A stretch of DNA of 64,000 nucleotides from Acidobacteriota bacterium (GTDB lineage Bacteria; Acidobacteriota; Terriglobia; Terriglobales; Acidobacteriaceae): assembly GCA_021846945.1 (NCBI GenBank), contig JAJZVZ010000001.1:1-64000 (forward strand). The letters are read 5' to 3'. The notes under the pieces are model-generated. The model saw nothing but the letters and a program-made list of their open reading frames with translations. It made no database searches and was not told where the DNA came from. Shown piece by piece: positions 54,162-62,502 of this stretch. Every line of letters starts with the position of its first letter. Position 1 is the stretch's first letter. The translations under genes and the position numbers were made by a program.

Positions 54162-57017
54162 TCAGTCCCTTGGCAGCGAGGCAAGAGCGGCGCAGGCTTT
54201 TTCGAGGAGCGTGCGCGTCTCGGATGCCTGCTTCTTGAGTCCCTCGATGACGTGCGACGGCGCTTTAGCCAGGAAGCTTTCATTGCTTAACTGGCGGTCG
54301 GCGGCGGCCACACCTTTTTCGTATTTGGCGATATCTTTTGTCAGGCGCTCGCGCTCGGCGGCGACGTCGATGGTGCGTTCATAGACGACCGCAGCGTCGA
54401 AAGCCGCTACACGATGCTTCGGCAAGCCGTCAGTGATTTGCGGGACGAAGCGGACCTCGCTTACACGTGCAAGACGTTCGACAACGTCGTGGTTTTCCTT
54501 AAAAGCAGTTTGCAGCTGCAGGTCTGCCAAAACTTCAATCGGGACCGTAGCCTTTTCTTCTACACCAATTTCCTTGCGCAGGGCTCGCACTTCGACAACG
54601 AGGGCCTGGAGCATATCCATGGCGAATCTTGCATCGTGGTCAGAGACAGACTCACCCCCCTGTGGGAAGCGAGTCAACGCGATTGACTTCGCAGGTGGAT
54701 TGCCATCATAGACTGCGTGCCATAGTTCTTCAGTCAGGAAGGGCATGAAGGGCGAAAGCAGCCTGAGCGCTGCTTCAAAAACACCAACCAGCGTGGTGAG
54801 AGCGGCCTTTGTCTTTGCCTTGTCCGCCGACTCGGAAAAATCGAGGCGGAGCTTGACGATCTCGATATACCAGTCGCAGAAGCTGCCCCAGAAGAACTGG
54901 TAGATGGCGTTGGCTGCGTCGTCATAGCGGTAGTTCTCGAGCGATTGGTTGACCTTGGCCGCGGTTGCATGGAGTTCGGCGACGATCCAGCGGGCTTCGA
55001 GCGGGGCATCTTTGGCAACCGCGGGCATAGAGCCGAGCGCGTCGGGATCGACCTTGATATCAACTTCCGCGGCCTTGTCCACATTCATGAAGATGAACCG
55101 CGCGGCGTTCCAGATCTTGTTGGCGAAGGCGCGGTAGCCTTCGGTTCTGGCCACATTGAAGGCGATGTCGGTACCGGGCGAGGCCATGGAGGCCAGCGTG
55201 AAGCGAACCGCGTCGGTGCCGTACTTCTTGACGATCTCGATGGGGTCGATGACGTTGCCCTTGGTTTTGGACATCTTTTCGCGGTTGGCGTCGCGGACCA
55301 GTGCGTGGATATACACCTCCCGGAACGGCACCGACTCGGCAAGAGAGCGCGGGCTCCCGTCGGGCATCGGAACGTCGGCTGCGAACCAGCAGCCGAGCAT
55401 GATCATGCGGGCGACCCAGAAGAAGAGAATGTCGAAGCCGGTGACGAGGAGGCTGGTGGGATAGAAGGCGTCGAAGTCCGCGCGATCTGTTGTTCCCTCC
55501 CAGGTCTCAGAATCGAGACATGGGGTACCCAAATTGGTTCTTTGGGTGCGCGGTTTCGTATTGGGGACGATGCCGGGCCAGCCGAAGACGGAGACGGGCA
55601 ACAGGCCGGAGGAGAACCAGGTGTCGAGAACATCGGTCTCCTGCTCGATGTTTGCCGAGCCGCAGTGGACGCAGGCCGTTGGGTCCTGGCGGGCGACAGT
55701 GATCTTGTGGCAGTTGGCGCAGTGCCATGCCGGGATGCGATGGCCCCACCAGAGCTGGCGCGAGATGCACCAGTCGTGGATATTCTCCATCCAGTTCAAA
55801 TAGGTCTTCTTGTACATCTCCGGCGTGAACTGGACGTGACCTTCCTTGACCGCGGCGATGGCTTTATCGGCCAACGGCTGAATCTTGACGAACCATTGCG
55901 TGGAGAGACGCGGCTCGACAACGGTCTTGCAGCGGTCGCAGTGGCCCACATTGTGGGTGTAGTCCTTGATGCCGGCCAACAGGCCCTGCGCTTCGAGGTC
56001 GGCGACGATTTCCTTGCGCGCTACGTAGCGATCGAGGCTGGCGTACCTGCCGCCTTCGGCGTTGATGTGGCCCGTCGAGTCCATCACGTTGATGGAAGGC
56101 AGATGATGCCGCTCGCCGAGAGCGAAGTCATTGGGATCGTGAGCGGGGGTGACCTTGACGGCACCGGTGCCGAACTCGCGGCTGACCCACTCGTCGAGAA
56201 TGATGGGGATCGGGCGATTCACGAGCGGCAGGCGCAGCTTTTTGCCGTGCAGATGCAGGTAACGCTCGTCCTCGGGATGGATGGCAACGGCCACGTCGCC
56301 GAGCATGGTTTCAGGGCGCGTGGTGGCAACGGTCAGAAACTCGCCGGTGTCGTTGCCGCCGTCATCTACGACCGGATAGCGGATCTCCCAGAGGTGGCCT
56401 TTGTGCTCGTCGTAGACGACTTCAAGGTCGCTGATGGCGGTCTGGCAGCGCGGGCACCAGTTGACGATGTATGCGCCACGGTAGATGAGCCCCTGCTCGT
56501 AGAGGCGGACGAAGGCTTCGCGAACGGCAACGGAAAGCCGCTCGTTCATGGTGAAGTACTCGCGCTGCCAGTCGACGGAGGCGCCGAGGCGCTTCATCTG
56601 GTCGAGGATGGCGCCGCCGTAATGCCGCCGCCACTCCCAGACGCGCTCGACGAAGGCTTCGCGGCCAAGCTGCTCGCGGGATGTGCCTTCGGAGACCAAC
56701 TGGCGTTCGACCATCATCTGCGTGGCGATGCCGGCGTGGTCGGTTCCAGGCACCCACAGAGCGCGGCGGCCGGTCATGCGCCGCCAGCGGGTGAGGATGT
56801 CCATCTCCGTCTGATTGAGCATGTGGCCCATGTGGAGTCGGCCGGTGACGTTGGGAGGCGGCAGCAGAATCGTGAAGGCGGACTGGCCGTCTGAACCCTG
56901 GTCTTGGATGGGCACAGTGGGGATGGGCTGGGCGAAGAGGTTCTCGCTCACCCAATAACCCGCCCAGTGATCCTCAATGGCGGTGGGGTCGTAGGCTTTC
57001 GGCAGTTCGTGAGGCAT
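54162..57017 (-). CDS. valS: Valyl-tRNA synthetase with an in-frame insertion
   Basis: A 951-aa class I synthetase. LPPPNVTGRLHMGHMLN (HIGH-type motif) and KMSKTKGNVIDP (KMSKS) are present; PGTDHAGIATQ and SLLVTGFDILFFWVARM are ValS-typical. The anticodon-binding domain and the C-terminal coiled coil (about 885-945) are complete. Between VFGWP and FYPTS about 27 extra residues occur (about 482-512). They are encoded by 55486-55570, which contains an inverted repeat and reads like a dispersed non-coding repeat. The frame stays open. A terminator-like hairpin lies upstream at 57160-57191. Confidence 0.96.
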   Translation of the reverse strand: MPHELPKAYDPTAIEDHWAGYWVSENLFAQPIPTVPIQDQGSDGQSAFTILLPPPNVTGRLHMGHMLNQTEMDILTRWRRMTGRRALWVPGTDHAGIATQMMVERQLVSEGTSREQLGREAFVERVWEWRRHYGGAILDQMKRLGASVDWQREYFTMNERLSVAVREAFVRLYEQGLIYRGAYIVNWCPRCQTAISDLEVVYDEHKGHLWEIRYPVVDDGGNDTGEFLTVATTRPETMLGDVAVAIHPEDERYLHLHGKKLRLPLVNRPIPIILDEWVSREFGTGAVKVTPAHDPNDFALGERHHLPSINVMDSTGHINAEGGRYASLDRYVARKEIVADLEAQGLLAGIKDYTHNVGHCDRCKTVVEPRLSTQWFVKIQPLADKAIAAVKEGHVQFTPEMYKKTYLNWMENIHDWCISRQLWWGHRIPAWHCANCHKITVARQDPTACVHCGSANIEQETDVLDTWFSSGLLPVSVFGWPGIVPNTKPRTQRTNLGTPCLDSETWEGTTDRADFDAFYPTSLLVTGFDILFFWVARMIMLGCWFAADVPMPDGSPRSLAESVPFREVYIHALVRDANREKMSKTKGNVIDPIEIVKKYGTDAVRFTLASMASPGTDIAFNVARTEGYRAFANKIWNAARFIFMNVDKAAEVDIKVDPDALGSMPAVAKDAPLEARWIVAELHATAAKVNQSLENYRYDDAANAIYQFFWGSFCDWYIEIVKLRLDFSESADKAKTKAALTTLVGVFEAALRLLSPFMPFLTEELWHAVYDGNPPAKSIALTRFPQGGESVSDHDARFAMDMLQALVVEVRALRKEIGVEEKATVPIEVLADLQLQTAFKENHDVVERLARVSEVRFVPQITDGLPKHRVAAFDAAVVYERTIDVAAERERLTKDIAKYEKGVAAADRQLSNESFLAKAPSHVIEGLKKQASETRTLLEKACAALASLPRD
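55486..55570 (-). repeat. Probable dispersed-repeat insertion inside valS
   Basis: The segment contains the inverted repeat CCCA-GTCTC/GAGAC-TGGG (55499-55524, one mismatch) next to GGGTACCCAAATTGG. On the other strand it reads TTTGGGTACCCCATGTCTCG, a type of sequence I associate with short repeats in Acidobacteriota intergenic DNA. It encodes residues (NTKPRTQRTNLGTPCLDSET) with no counterpart in ordinary ValS. Exact borders are estimated. Confidence 0.55.
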
Positions 57018-57159
57018 GATGGCTATTGAACGATCCCCGAGAGCGTGCGCCGGCCCTTGTTTTCCAAGGGTTTCGGTCGAAAGGGACTACCCTCACTTTA
57101 GCAGATAGCGTTCACGCGCTTCCCACTGGGTGAATGGCAATGCTTTGCGCGGCGTCATG

Positions 57160-57191
57160 AAAAAGGCCGCTCCCGGCGGGGGAACGGCCTC
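57160..57191 (-). terminator. Rho-independent terminator after the bamD-like gene
   Basis: On the minus strand AGGCCGTTCC and GGAGCGGCCT (plus-strand 57181-57190 and 57164-57173) form a stem with one mismatch-like pair, followed by TTTTT (57160-57164). It lies 24 bases after the stop of the bamD-like gene and separates it from valS. Confidence 0.85.
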
Positions 57192-57214
57192 TTCTGCCTG
57201 TATCTTCTCGGCGA

Positions 57215-58717
57215 TTAGAACGGATTGAGCTTGTCCAGTCCCTTTTTCTTCTTCTTCTTGCTGGAGGATTGACTGCTCAGATCGGGCTTGGGCGCCTTCG
57301 CCTTTTTCTTCTGACCGGTCACGATGGGCTGCACATCCGAAACCATACCGGGCTTGATCTCGTTTACCTGGACGGGCGCTTCGACGGGCTTTTGGGCGGA
57401 AGGAAGCGCAGTGTTTGTGGGACCAACCGGCTTTACCAATGCATTCGGGTCGGTCGCGGTGGTTCCGGAGGGTGCGCTTACGATGGAAACGCCCACTCCA
57501 GTTCCATCCCCGGCCACGCCTGTCGCGAGCGGCGCCTGAGAGGGTTGGTCGCTGCGCGGCGGCTCATTCGCGCCTGTCGGCTTTGCGGCAGCTTCCGTTT
57601 CCGTGGGCTTACCCGCATTAACAGCATCTTTGAAGAGGGTGATGTTTTGCTTCGTGATATCCGGAGCGAGGACGCGGGTCGGATCAGTCAGCGTCGGCTC
57701 ACCCACATGGACTGCTTCAACCACGGTCGGGCCACGCCGGATGAGACCGAGAATGTTATCGGTAAAGTGGAGGGGTTGACGGCTGCGCTCCTCAGCGTCA
57801 CTTTCAGCAATTGCGGCCTGGGTGGGTTCAGGGATGGCCCGGTTCATGGCTACAAGGCGGTCACGCGCATCCTCCACGTGCGGAGCCATCGGATAGCGGG
57901 TAATCACCTTATCGTAGGCCGCGGCAGCCTTGTCCTGGTAGACGCTGACAAGCCGCTCTCTGACCGCGCTGGGAAGATTGGGAGCGATCTGGATATTGTG
58001 GGCCTCGCCGGCGTAGCAATCGCCGATGCCGATCAGCACCTGGTCGCTTTTGGAGTAAAGCGGATAGGTGTCCGCGACGGTCTCCAACCGGGCAATTGCG
58101 GCGGGATAGTTCATGCGGCTTTCATAGTAGAAGCCAATCTGGGCCTCCCGCTCCGCCAGTACTTCCTGAACGTCGCGGAGGCGCTGCTTGGCGCGCGGCA
58201 CCAGAACGGAGTCCGGAAACTGATTGATCATCTTCCGGTACTGCGCTTCAGCCTCCTCGGCGTTGGTGGGGTCGCGGTCGGGTTTCTCCATCTGCTGGTA
58301 GTAGATGTCGGCAACCTTCATCTGCGCCTCGGCGGCTTCCGGCGCATTGGGGAAGAAAGTGATGAAGTCCTCGTACTCCGCTTCAGCCTGGGTGAGGGCG
58401 GCTGAACCGCCTTCCTTGTACCATGTATCGCCTACGGAGAGCTTGGCGCGCATCCGGTATTCCGATTCGGGATAGGTGTTGAGCAGGGTCTGCAGGTCGA
58501 GCCGGGCTTCGTCGTAGTGTCCTTTCTTGAGCGCGATCATGGCCTTGTCGTAAAGCGCCTTATCGGGCTGTTTTGAGTTCACATTGGCCAATGGGTTTGC
58601 GCTCAAGTCGAAGGGATTCTTCTGCTTGTGTTTTTTGCCCCAGGCGTTGGCCGGACCCTGGATCAGGGTCAGGACCGCTAGAGCCGCGACGGCAAATTTC
58701 AACTGCAACCGGTTCAT
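57215..58717 (-). CDS. BamD-like outer-membrane assembly protein with C-terminal extension
   Basis: A 500-aa exported protein. A signal sequence (LKFAVAALAVLTLIQGPANA) is followed by tetratricopeptide-like repeats (about 45-300), with YDKAMIALKKGHYDEARLDL, YPESEYRMRAKLSVGDTWYK and MINQFPDSVLVPRAKQRL resembling BamD/YfiO. Unlike BamD of proteobacteria there is no lipobox Cys, so it is not an obvious lipoprotein. Residues about 300-480 are Pro/Ala/Thr-rich and probably unstructured; the end is Lys-rich (SSSKKKKKKGLDKLNPF). The start at 58717 has GAGGG upstream. The function in outer-membrane protein assembly is inferred from the repeat pattern. Confidence 0.8.
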   Translation of the reverse strand: MNRLQLKFAVAALAVLTLIQGPANAWGKKHKQKNPFDLSANPLANVNSKQPDKALYDKAMIALKKGHYDEARLDLQTLLNTYPESEYRMRAKLSVGDTWYKEGGSAALTQAEAEYEDFITFFPNAPEAAEAQMKVADIYYQQMEKPDRDPTNAEEAEAQYRKMINQFPDSVLVPRAKQRLRDVQEVLAEREAQIGFYYESRMNYPAAIARLETVADTYPLYSKSDQVLIGIGDCYAGEAHNIQIAPNLPSAVRERLVSVYQDKAAAAYDKVITRYPMAPHVEDARDRLVAMNRAIPEPTQAAIAESDAEERSRQPLHFTDNILGLIRRGPTVVEAVHVGEPTLTDPTRVLAPDITKQNITLFKDAVNAGKPTETEAAAKPTGANEPPRSDQPSQAPLATGVAGDGTGVGVSIVSAPSGTTATDPNALVKPVGPTNTALPSAQKPVEAPVQVNEIKPGMVSDVQPIVTGQKKKAKAPKPDLSSQSSSKKKKKKGLDKLNPF

Positions 58718-58818
58718 ACCACCCTCGTTGTAGTGACGGCGCCCGGGTGGGGCCTTCACCTTCACCTTCACCTGTTCCGAATTCCTTGCAACAATTCTAC
58801 TCTTCCTCTTCCCACGTC

Positions 58819-59487
58819 TTACATTTTTGCGGCCGCACGGGCCGCAGTCAGCAAGGCACGCGCATCCTGCTCCGGCTGGCCAGCGCCAAAGACGGCATTT
58901 CCCGCGACCAGGAGGTCTGCACCTGCTTGGACGACCTGCTCCACCGTGTCGTGAGCCACTCCGCCGTCAACTTCGATTCTAAATGCCAGGCGCAATTCCT
59001 TGCGGATTGCGGCCAGGCGCCGGATCTTGTCGAGAGAAAAGGGGATGAACTCCTGCCCGCCGAAACCGGGGTTGACGCTCATGATTAGAACGTGATGGAC
59101 CATGGGCAGAATGTCCAGGATCAGGTCGACGCGGGTGGCCGGATTGAGTACCACTCCTGGTTTCATGCCATGGTGGGTAATCAATTCCAGTGAGCGATGC
59201 AGATGCGGACAGGCCTCATAGTGCACGCTGAGCCAGTTGGCTCCTGCATCAGCGAACGCGGGAATATACTCGTTGGGGTTCTCGATCATGAGGTGGCAAT
59301 CGAGGGGCAGGCGGGTGACCTTGCGCAGGCTGGCGACCACCGGCGGCCCAAGGGTAATGTTGGGCACGAAATGGCCGTCCATTACGTCCACGTGAATCGT
59401 GGTGCCACCGCCGCGCTCGGCTGCGGCAACCTGATCTGCCAGATGGGCAAAATCCGCCGAAAGGATGGATGGCAGCAGCTCAATCAT
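58819..59487 (-). CDS. rpe: Ribulose-phosphate 3-epimerase
   Basis: A 222-aa TIM-barrel enzyme interconverting ribulose-5-phosphate and xylulose-5-phosphate. LLPSILSADFAHLADQV, IHVDVMDGHFVPNITLGP, LDCHLMIENP, VLIMSVNPGFGGQEFIP and EVDGGVAHDTVEQVVQAGAD carry the metal-binding His and Asp residues. The length is typical. Upstream of the bamD-like gene on the same strand. Confidence 0.97.
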   Translation of the reverse strand: MIELLPSILSADFAHLADQVAAAERGGGTTIHVDVMDGHFVPNITLGPPVVASLRKVTRLPLDCHLMIENPNEYIPAFADAGANWLSVHYEACPHLHRSLELITHHGMKPGVVLNPATRVDLILDILPMVHHVLIMSVNPGFGGQEFIPFSLDKIRRLAAIRKELRLAFRIEVDGGVAHDTVEQVVQAGADLLVAGNAVFGAGQPEQDARALLTAARAAAKM

Positions 59488-59624
59488 GAAGTTTCCAGGA
59501 GAATTCCCTGCCCCGTCAGTGTATCAGCGGGAGCGCACGGGCGTCTGCGACGGACGGCCGGGTTTATTGGGTTGCGCCTGATTCGGGGTGGAGTGATTTC
59601 GGCGTCAGGGCAATGGCGATGGGA

Positions 59625-61025
59625 CTAAGATGCTTCAGGAGGTGTGCGAGGATCTGATGGCATGTTCTTGATTGCACCGGCAGCGATGCGCCCTATTCCG
59701 CGCAGGATTGCCTTGATGGGCCAGCGACCGCCGCCGGCGGGGAAAAATATTTCGCCGGTACGGCGGGCCTCAGGACGGTAATACCAGCGCTTGAGCAGGG
59801 CCAGATGGCCCTGGCGCAGGGCGGCCGACGGTGGACCGGAGGGCTCGGCCAGCGCGGCCAGTGCGGCCTCCAGGCGAGCCTCGAGCAGGCTGCGGGCGGG
59901 TGTTTTCAGCCGGGCTGAAGGTCCGTCGGGGACTGAAGCCCCGCCTTCCGCTTGAGGCGGTTGCGGCACGACTGAAGTCGCGCCCTGATACAAAGCTTCA
60001 AGGACCTCAGTTTCGCCCTTTCCAGGCTCTAACCCCAGACCCCAGATCCCAGCTTCTTCGGGCATAGGTTCCATTGCTACCGGGTGAGCGAAGAGCGAAC
60101 TGGAGCCGGACTGCTCGTTCTGGATTCTCATGCCAAGTGTCGAAAAGGCGGCGGGACCACGGAGACGGGCGTTCTCGAAGAGGAAGATCGCTACTTCGCC
60201 AGGATTGGCGGAGGCCTGAAGGATCACGGCGCGAAGCTGATTGAGCGGACGCACCAATTCAGGGGCGAGTGCGCGCACGCTTTCCATGCGGGCCACCTGC
60301 GCGTGGATCGCCGACGCGGTCTCGAATTCGAGGTTGGCGGAAGCCTCGTCGCGCTGGGCGCGCAGCATCGCCAGGCGGCTCTCTCCGCGGGTGGCCAGAA
60401 AGCTCGCAACGGCGGCGGCTTCCTGAGCGTAGCGCTCATCGGTGCAGCCTTGGTAACAGGGCGCCAGACACATCTTCATCTCGGAGTACACACAGCCGGG
60501 GTGGCTCGGATTCGGGTCCAGATCGTCGGTGCAGCGGCGAAGAAGAAAGAGTTTGAGAGCCTCGTCCACGTAACGCTCAGCCGCGGCGCGGGACGGGAAC
60601 GGCCCATAGGCCCAATCGGCCTCGCGCTGGCTGGGGCGATAGGTGACGCTGACGCGAGGGTAAGGATTGCCGCCCAGGAAGCGGACAAAGGCCGGATGCC
60701 GCAGGTGCATACGTTCCAGCGACTTCGGGCCATAGATATGGTGGAGGAGCTCGAACTGAACGAGAAGGGATTCGAATTCTGAGCCAGTAAGCCGCCAGGC
60801 GATGCGCCGGACCCTGCCGGCCAATTGCAGACGGCGGGGATGCTTCGCGGACGGCTGGAGGAGCCTTTCGAGACGGCCGCGCAAGTTGGGCGTGCGGCCG
60901 ACGTAAGGTTCGAAATGAGACTCCGCGCCGTAAAGAGCGAAGACGGCCGAGGCTTGCGGCAGTTGCGTCAACGCGGCTTTGGGATCGGCTGGATCGAAGA
61001 GCAGTGACTGGAATTCGCTCGGCAC
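59625..61025 (-). CDS. UvrC-like protein lacking the C-terminal nuclease
   Basis: A 466-aa protein related to the N-terminal half of UvrC. The GIY-YIG region is degenerate (FALYGAESHFEPYVGRTPNL); LQFE-like FELLHHIYGPKSL, YGPFPSRAAAERYVDEAL, CVYSEMKMCLAPC with CTDERY, and the UVR segment AQRDEASANLEFETASAIHA follow. The RNase H-like 5' nuclease and HhH domains of full UvrC (about 600 aa) are absent. It may be a Cho-like or regulatory repair protein. Residues about 342-376 (GATSVVPQPPQAEGGASVPD) are encoded by a dispersed repeat in frame. Twelve bases after tldE. Confidence 0.82.
   Translation of the reverse strand: MPSEFQSLLFDPADPKAALTQLPQASAVFALYGAESHFEPYVGRTPNLRGRLERLLQPSAKHPRRLQLAGRVRRIAWRLTGSEFESLLVQFELLHHIYGPKSLERMHLRHPAFVRFLGGNPYPRVSVTYRPSQREADWAYGPFPSRAAAERYVDEALKLFLLRRCTDDLDPNPSHPGCVYSEMKMCLAPCYQGCTDERYAQEAAAVASFLATRGESRLAMLRAQRDEASANLEFETASAIHAQVARMESVRALAPELVRPLNQLRAVILQASANPGEVAIFLFENARLRGPAAFSTLGMRIQNEQSGSSSLFAHPVAMEPMPEEAGIWGLGLEPGKGETEVLEALYQGATSVVPQPPQAEGGASVPDGPSARLKTPARSLLEARLEAALAALAEPSGPPSAALRQGHLALLKRWYYRPEARRTGEIFFPAGGGRWPIKAILRGIGRIAAGAIKNMPSDPRTPPEAS
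59896..59998. repeat. Dispersed repeat inside the UvrC-like gene
   Basis: The segment is a string of short hairpins: TTCAGCC/GGCTGAA, GGGG/CCCC around ACTGAAG, CCGC/GCGG, and GGCACGACT/AGTCGCGCC. The block at 59965-59993 recurs at 46463-46491 in an intergenic region. Here it is translated in frame as a Pro/Ala/Gly-rich stretch. Borders are approximate. Confidence 0.65.
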
Positions 61026-61037
61026 AGACCCCTCCGC

Positions 61038-62435
61038 TCAGGCTCCCGCAATCGTCATGCCGTCTATGCGCAGCGTCGGCGACGCTACAGCGCCGCGGAA
61101 GACCAGGTCATTGCCGATGGCGGTGACGTTGCGCAGCATCTCGGCCAGGTTGCCGGCGATGGTGATCTCTTCGACAGCATGAGTCAACTGGCCGTTCTCG
61201 ATCCACAGGCCGGTGGCGCCGCGGGAGTAGTCGCCGGTGACGATATTGACGCCAAAACCCATCAGGCTGGTGACGTAGAGGCCTGCGGAAACCTCAGCGA
61301 TGATTTGCTCCGGGGTAAGTGTGCCCGGCTGAAGAAAAAGATTGCCGCAGCCGATGCCCGGCGTACCAGCCAGACCGCGAGAGGCGTTGTGCGTGGACTT
61401 CATGCCGAGTTTGCGCGCGGTGTAGGCATTAAGCAGATAGCTGCGCAGGATGCCGTTTTCGATGACCACGGTGCGGCGCGTGGGAAGGCCCTCGCCGTCG
61501 AATGGCGAGGTGCCGAAACCGCCCACGCCGGTGGGTAGCAACATTGTGTGGTCATCGATGATGGTGATGCCAGGAACGGCAATGGCTGCGCCGAGCTTGC
61601 CGGCAAGGAAGGACGCGCTGCGCCAGATGGCATCGCCCGAGACGGCTTCAAAGATCGAGCCGACGAGCGAACGCGCCACTTCCGGTGCGAAGACGATGGG
61701 AACGCGCTGCGTGAGGACGCGCCGTGCGCCCAGACGGCGAAGGGTACGTCGCGCTGCTTCCTGGCCGACGGACTCCGGCGATTCGAGGTCTGCGAGCCGC
61801 CGTGCGCTCGACCACCAGCCGTCGCGCTGCATTTGACCGTTGGCGTCCATGGCCAGCGGGGAGGCGGAAACACCGGCGTAGCTGGTCCGGTATCCGCCCA
61901 CGAAGCCGCGCGAGTTGGCCAGAACCCTGCGTCCGGTGGCCGCATCGAAAGTGCCGCCACTGGAATTGGTGATGCGCGGGTCAGCGGCCAGGGCGGCGGC
62001 TTCGGCGCGGCGAGCCCACTCGATGCGCTCCGGGCCCGGAAGCGAGTAGACATCTTCGGAGTAGAGGTGGAGGTCGCCGCTTAAGCAACCGAATTCGTCC
62101 GGTTCCGGCAAGCCTGTGAAGGGATCGTCCTCTGTGACCTTGGCCAGAGCCAGCGCGCCGTCGACAAGCTGCCGGATGCCGTCCGACGTGAGGTCGCTGG
62201 TGGAGGACGAGGCGGAACGCTTGCCCAGAAATACCCGCAGTCCCAGGCCGCGCGAGCCGGACTCCTTCAGGGTCTCCACTTGGCCCATGCGAACATTCAC
62301 ACTGAACTCGTCGCCTTCGCGGATCGCGACCTCGGCGTCGCTGGCGCCAGCTTTTACCGCCAACGCAACTACGTCCATAGCGAGGGTTTCCAGTTCAGGG
62401 CCGGTCAGATCGGATTGGGCGGGGAAATGGGGCAT
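61038..62435 (-). CDS. pmbA: TldE/PmbA-family metalloprotease subunit
   Basis: A 465-aa partner of TldD. The N-terminal domain shows GASDAEVAIREGDEFSVNVR and SRGLGLRVFLGKRSAS; the C-terminal part has FGTSPFDGEGLPTRRTVVIE, TRKLGM-like ARKLGMKSTHNASR and GVNIVTGDYSRGATGLWIEN. It lacks the HExxxH motif, as expected for TldE. Together with TldD it forms a heterodimeric protease known from microcin B17 maturation and CcdA degradation. Located 67 bases after tldD on the same strand. Confidence 0.95.
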   Translation of the reverse strand: MPHFPAQSDLTGPELETLAMDVVALAVKAGASDAEVAIREGDEFSVNVRMGQVETLKESGSRGLGLRVFLGKRSASSSTSDLTSDGIRQLVDGALALAKVTEDDPFTGLPEPDEFGCLSGDLHLYSEDVYSLPGPERIEWARRAEAAALAADPRITNSSGGTFDAATGRRVLANSRGFVGGYRTSYAGVSASPLAMDANGQMQRDGWWSSARRLADLESPESVGQEAARRTLRRLGARRVLTQRVPIVFAPEVARSLVGSIFEAVSGDAIWRSASFLAGKLGAAIAVPGITIIDDHTMLLPTGVGGFGTSPFDGEGLPTRRTVVIENGILRSYLLNAYTARKLGMKSTHNASRGLAGTPGIGCGNLFLQPGTLTPEQIIAEVSAGLYVTSLMGFGVNIVTGDYSRGATGLWIENGQLTHAVEEITIAGNLAEMLRNVTAIGNDLVFRGAVASPTLRIDGMTIAGA

Positions 62436-62502
62436 GGGTCAACAGTAACAAAACGACGCGCAAGACCGCATTCGCAGAGTCCGATCCGGAGTTGCTTCCA
62501 GG

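Noticed and set aside
54125-54165. CAGTT-rich stretch (ACAGTTCAC, ACAGTTCGCAGTTGTCAGT) between valS and nadC
   Set aside because: Looks like decayed simple repeat; too irregular to define units, similar bits occur near 2306-2330; no function inferred.
54945-56894. 649-codon plus-strand frame opposite valS
   Set aside because: Shadow of valS; composition rich in Val/Asp/Gly/His as expected for antisense reading, no domain.
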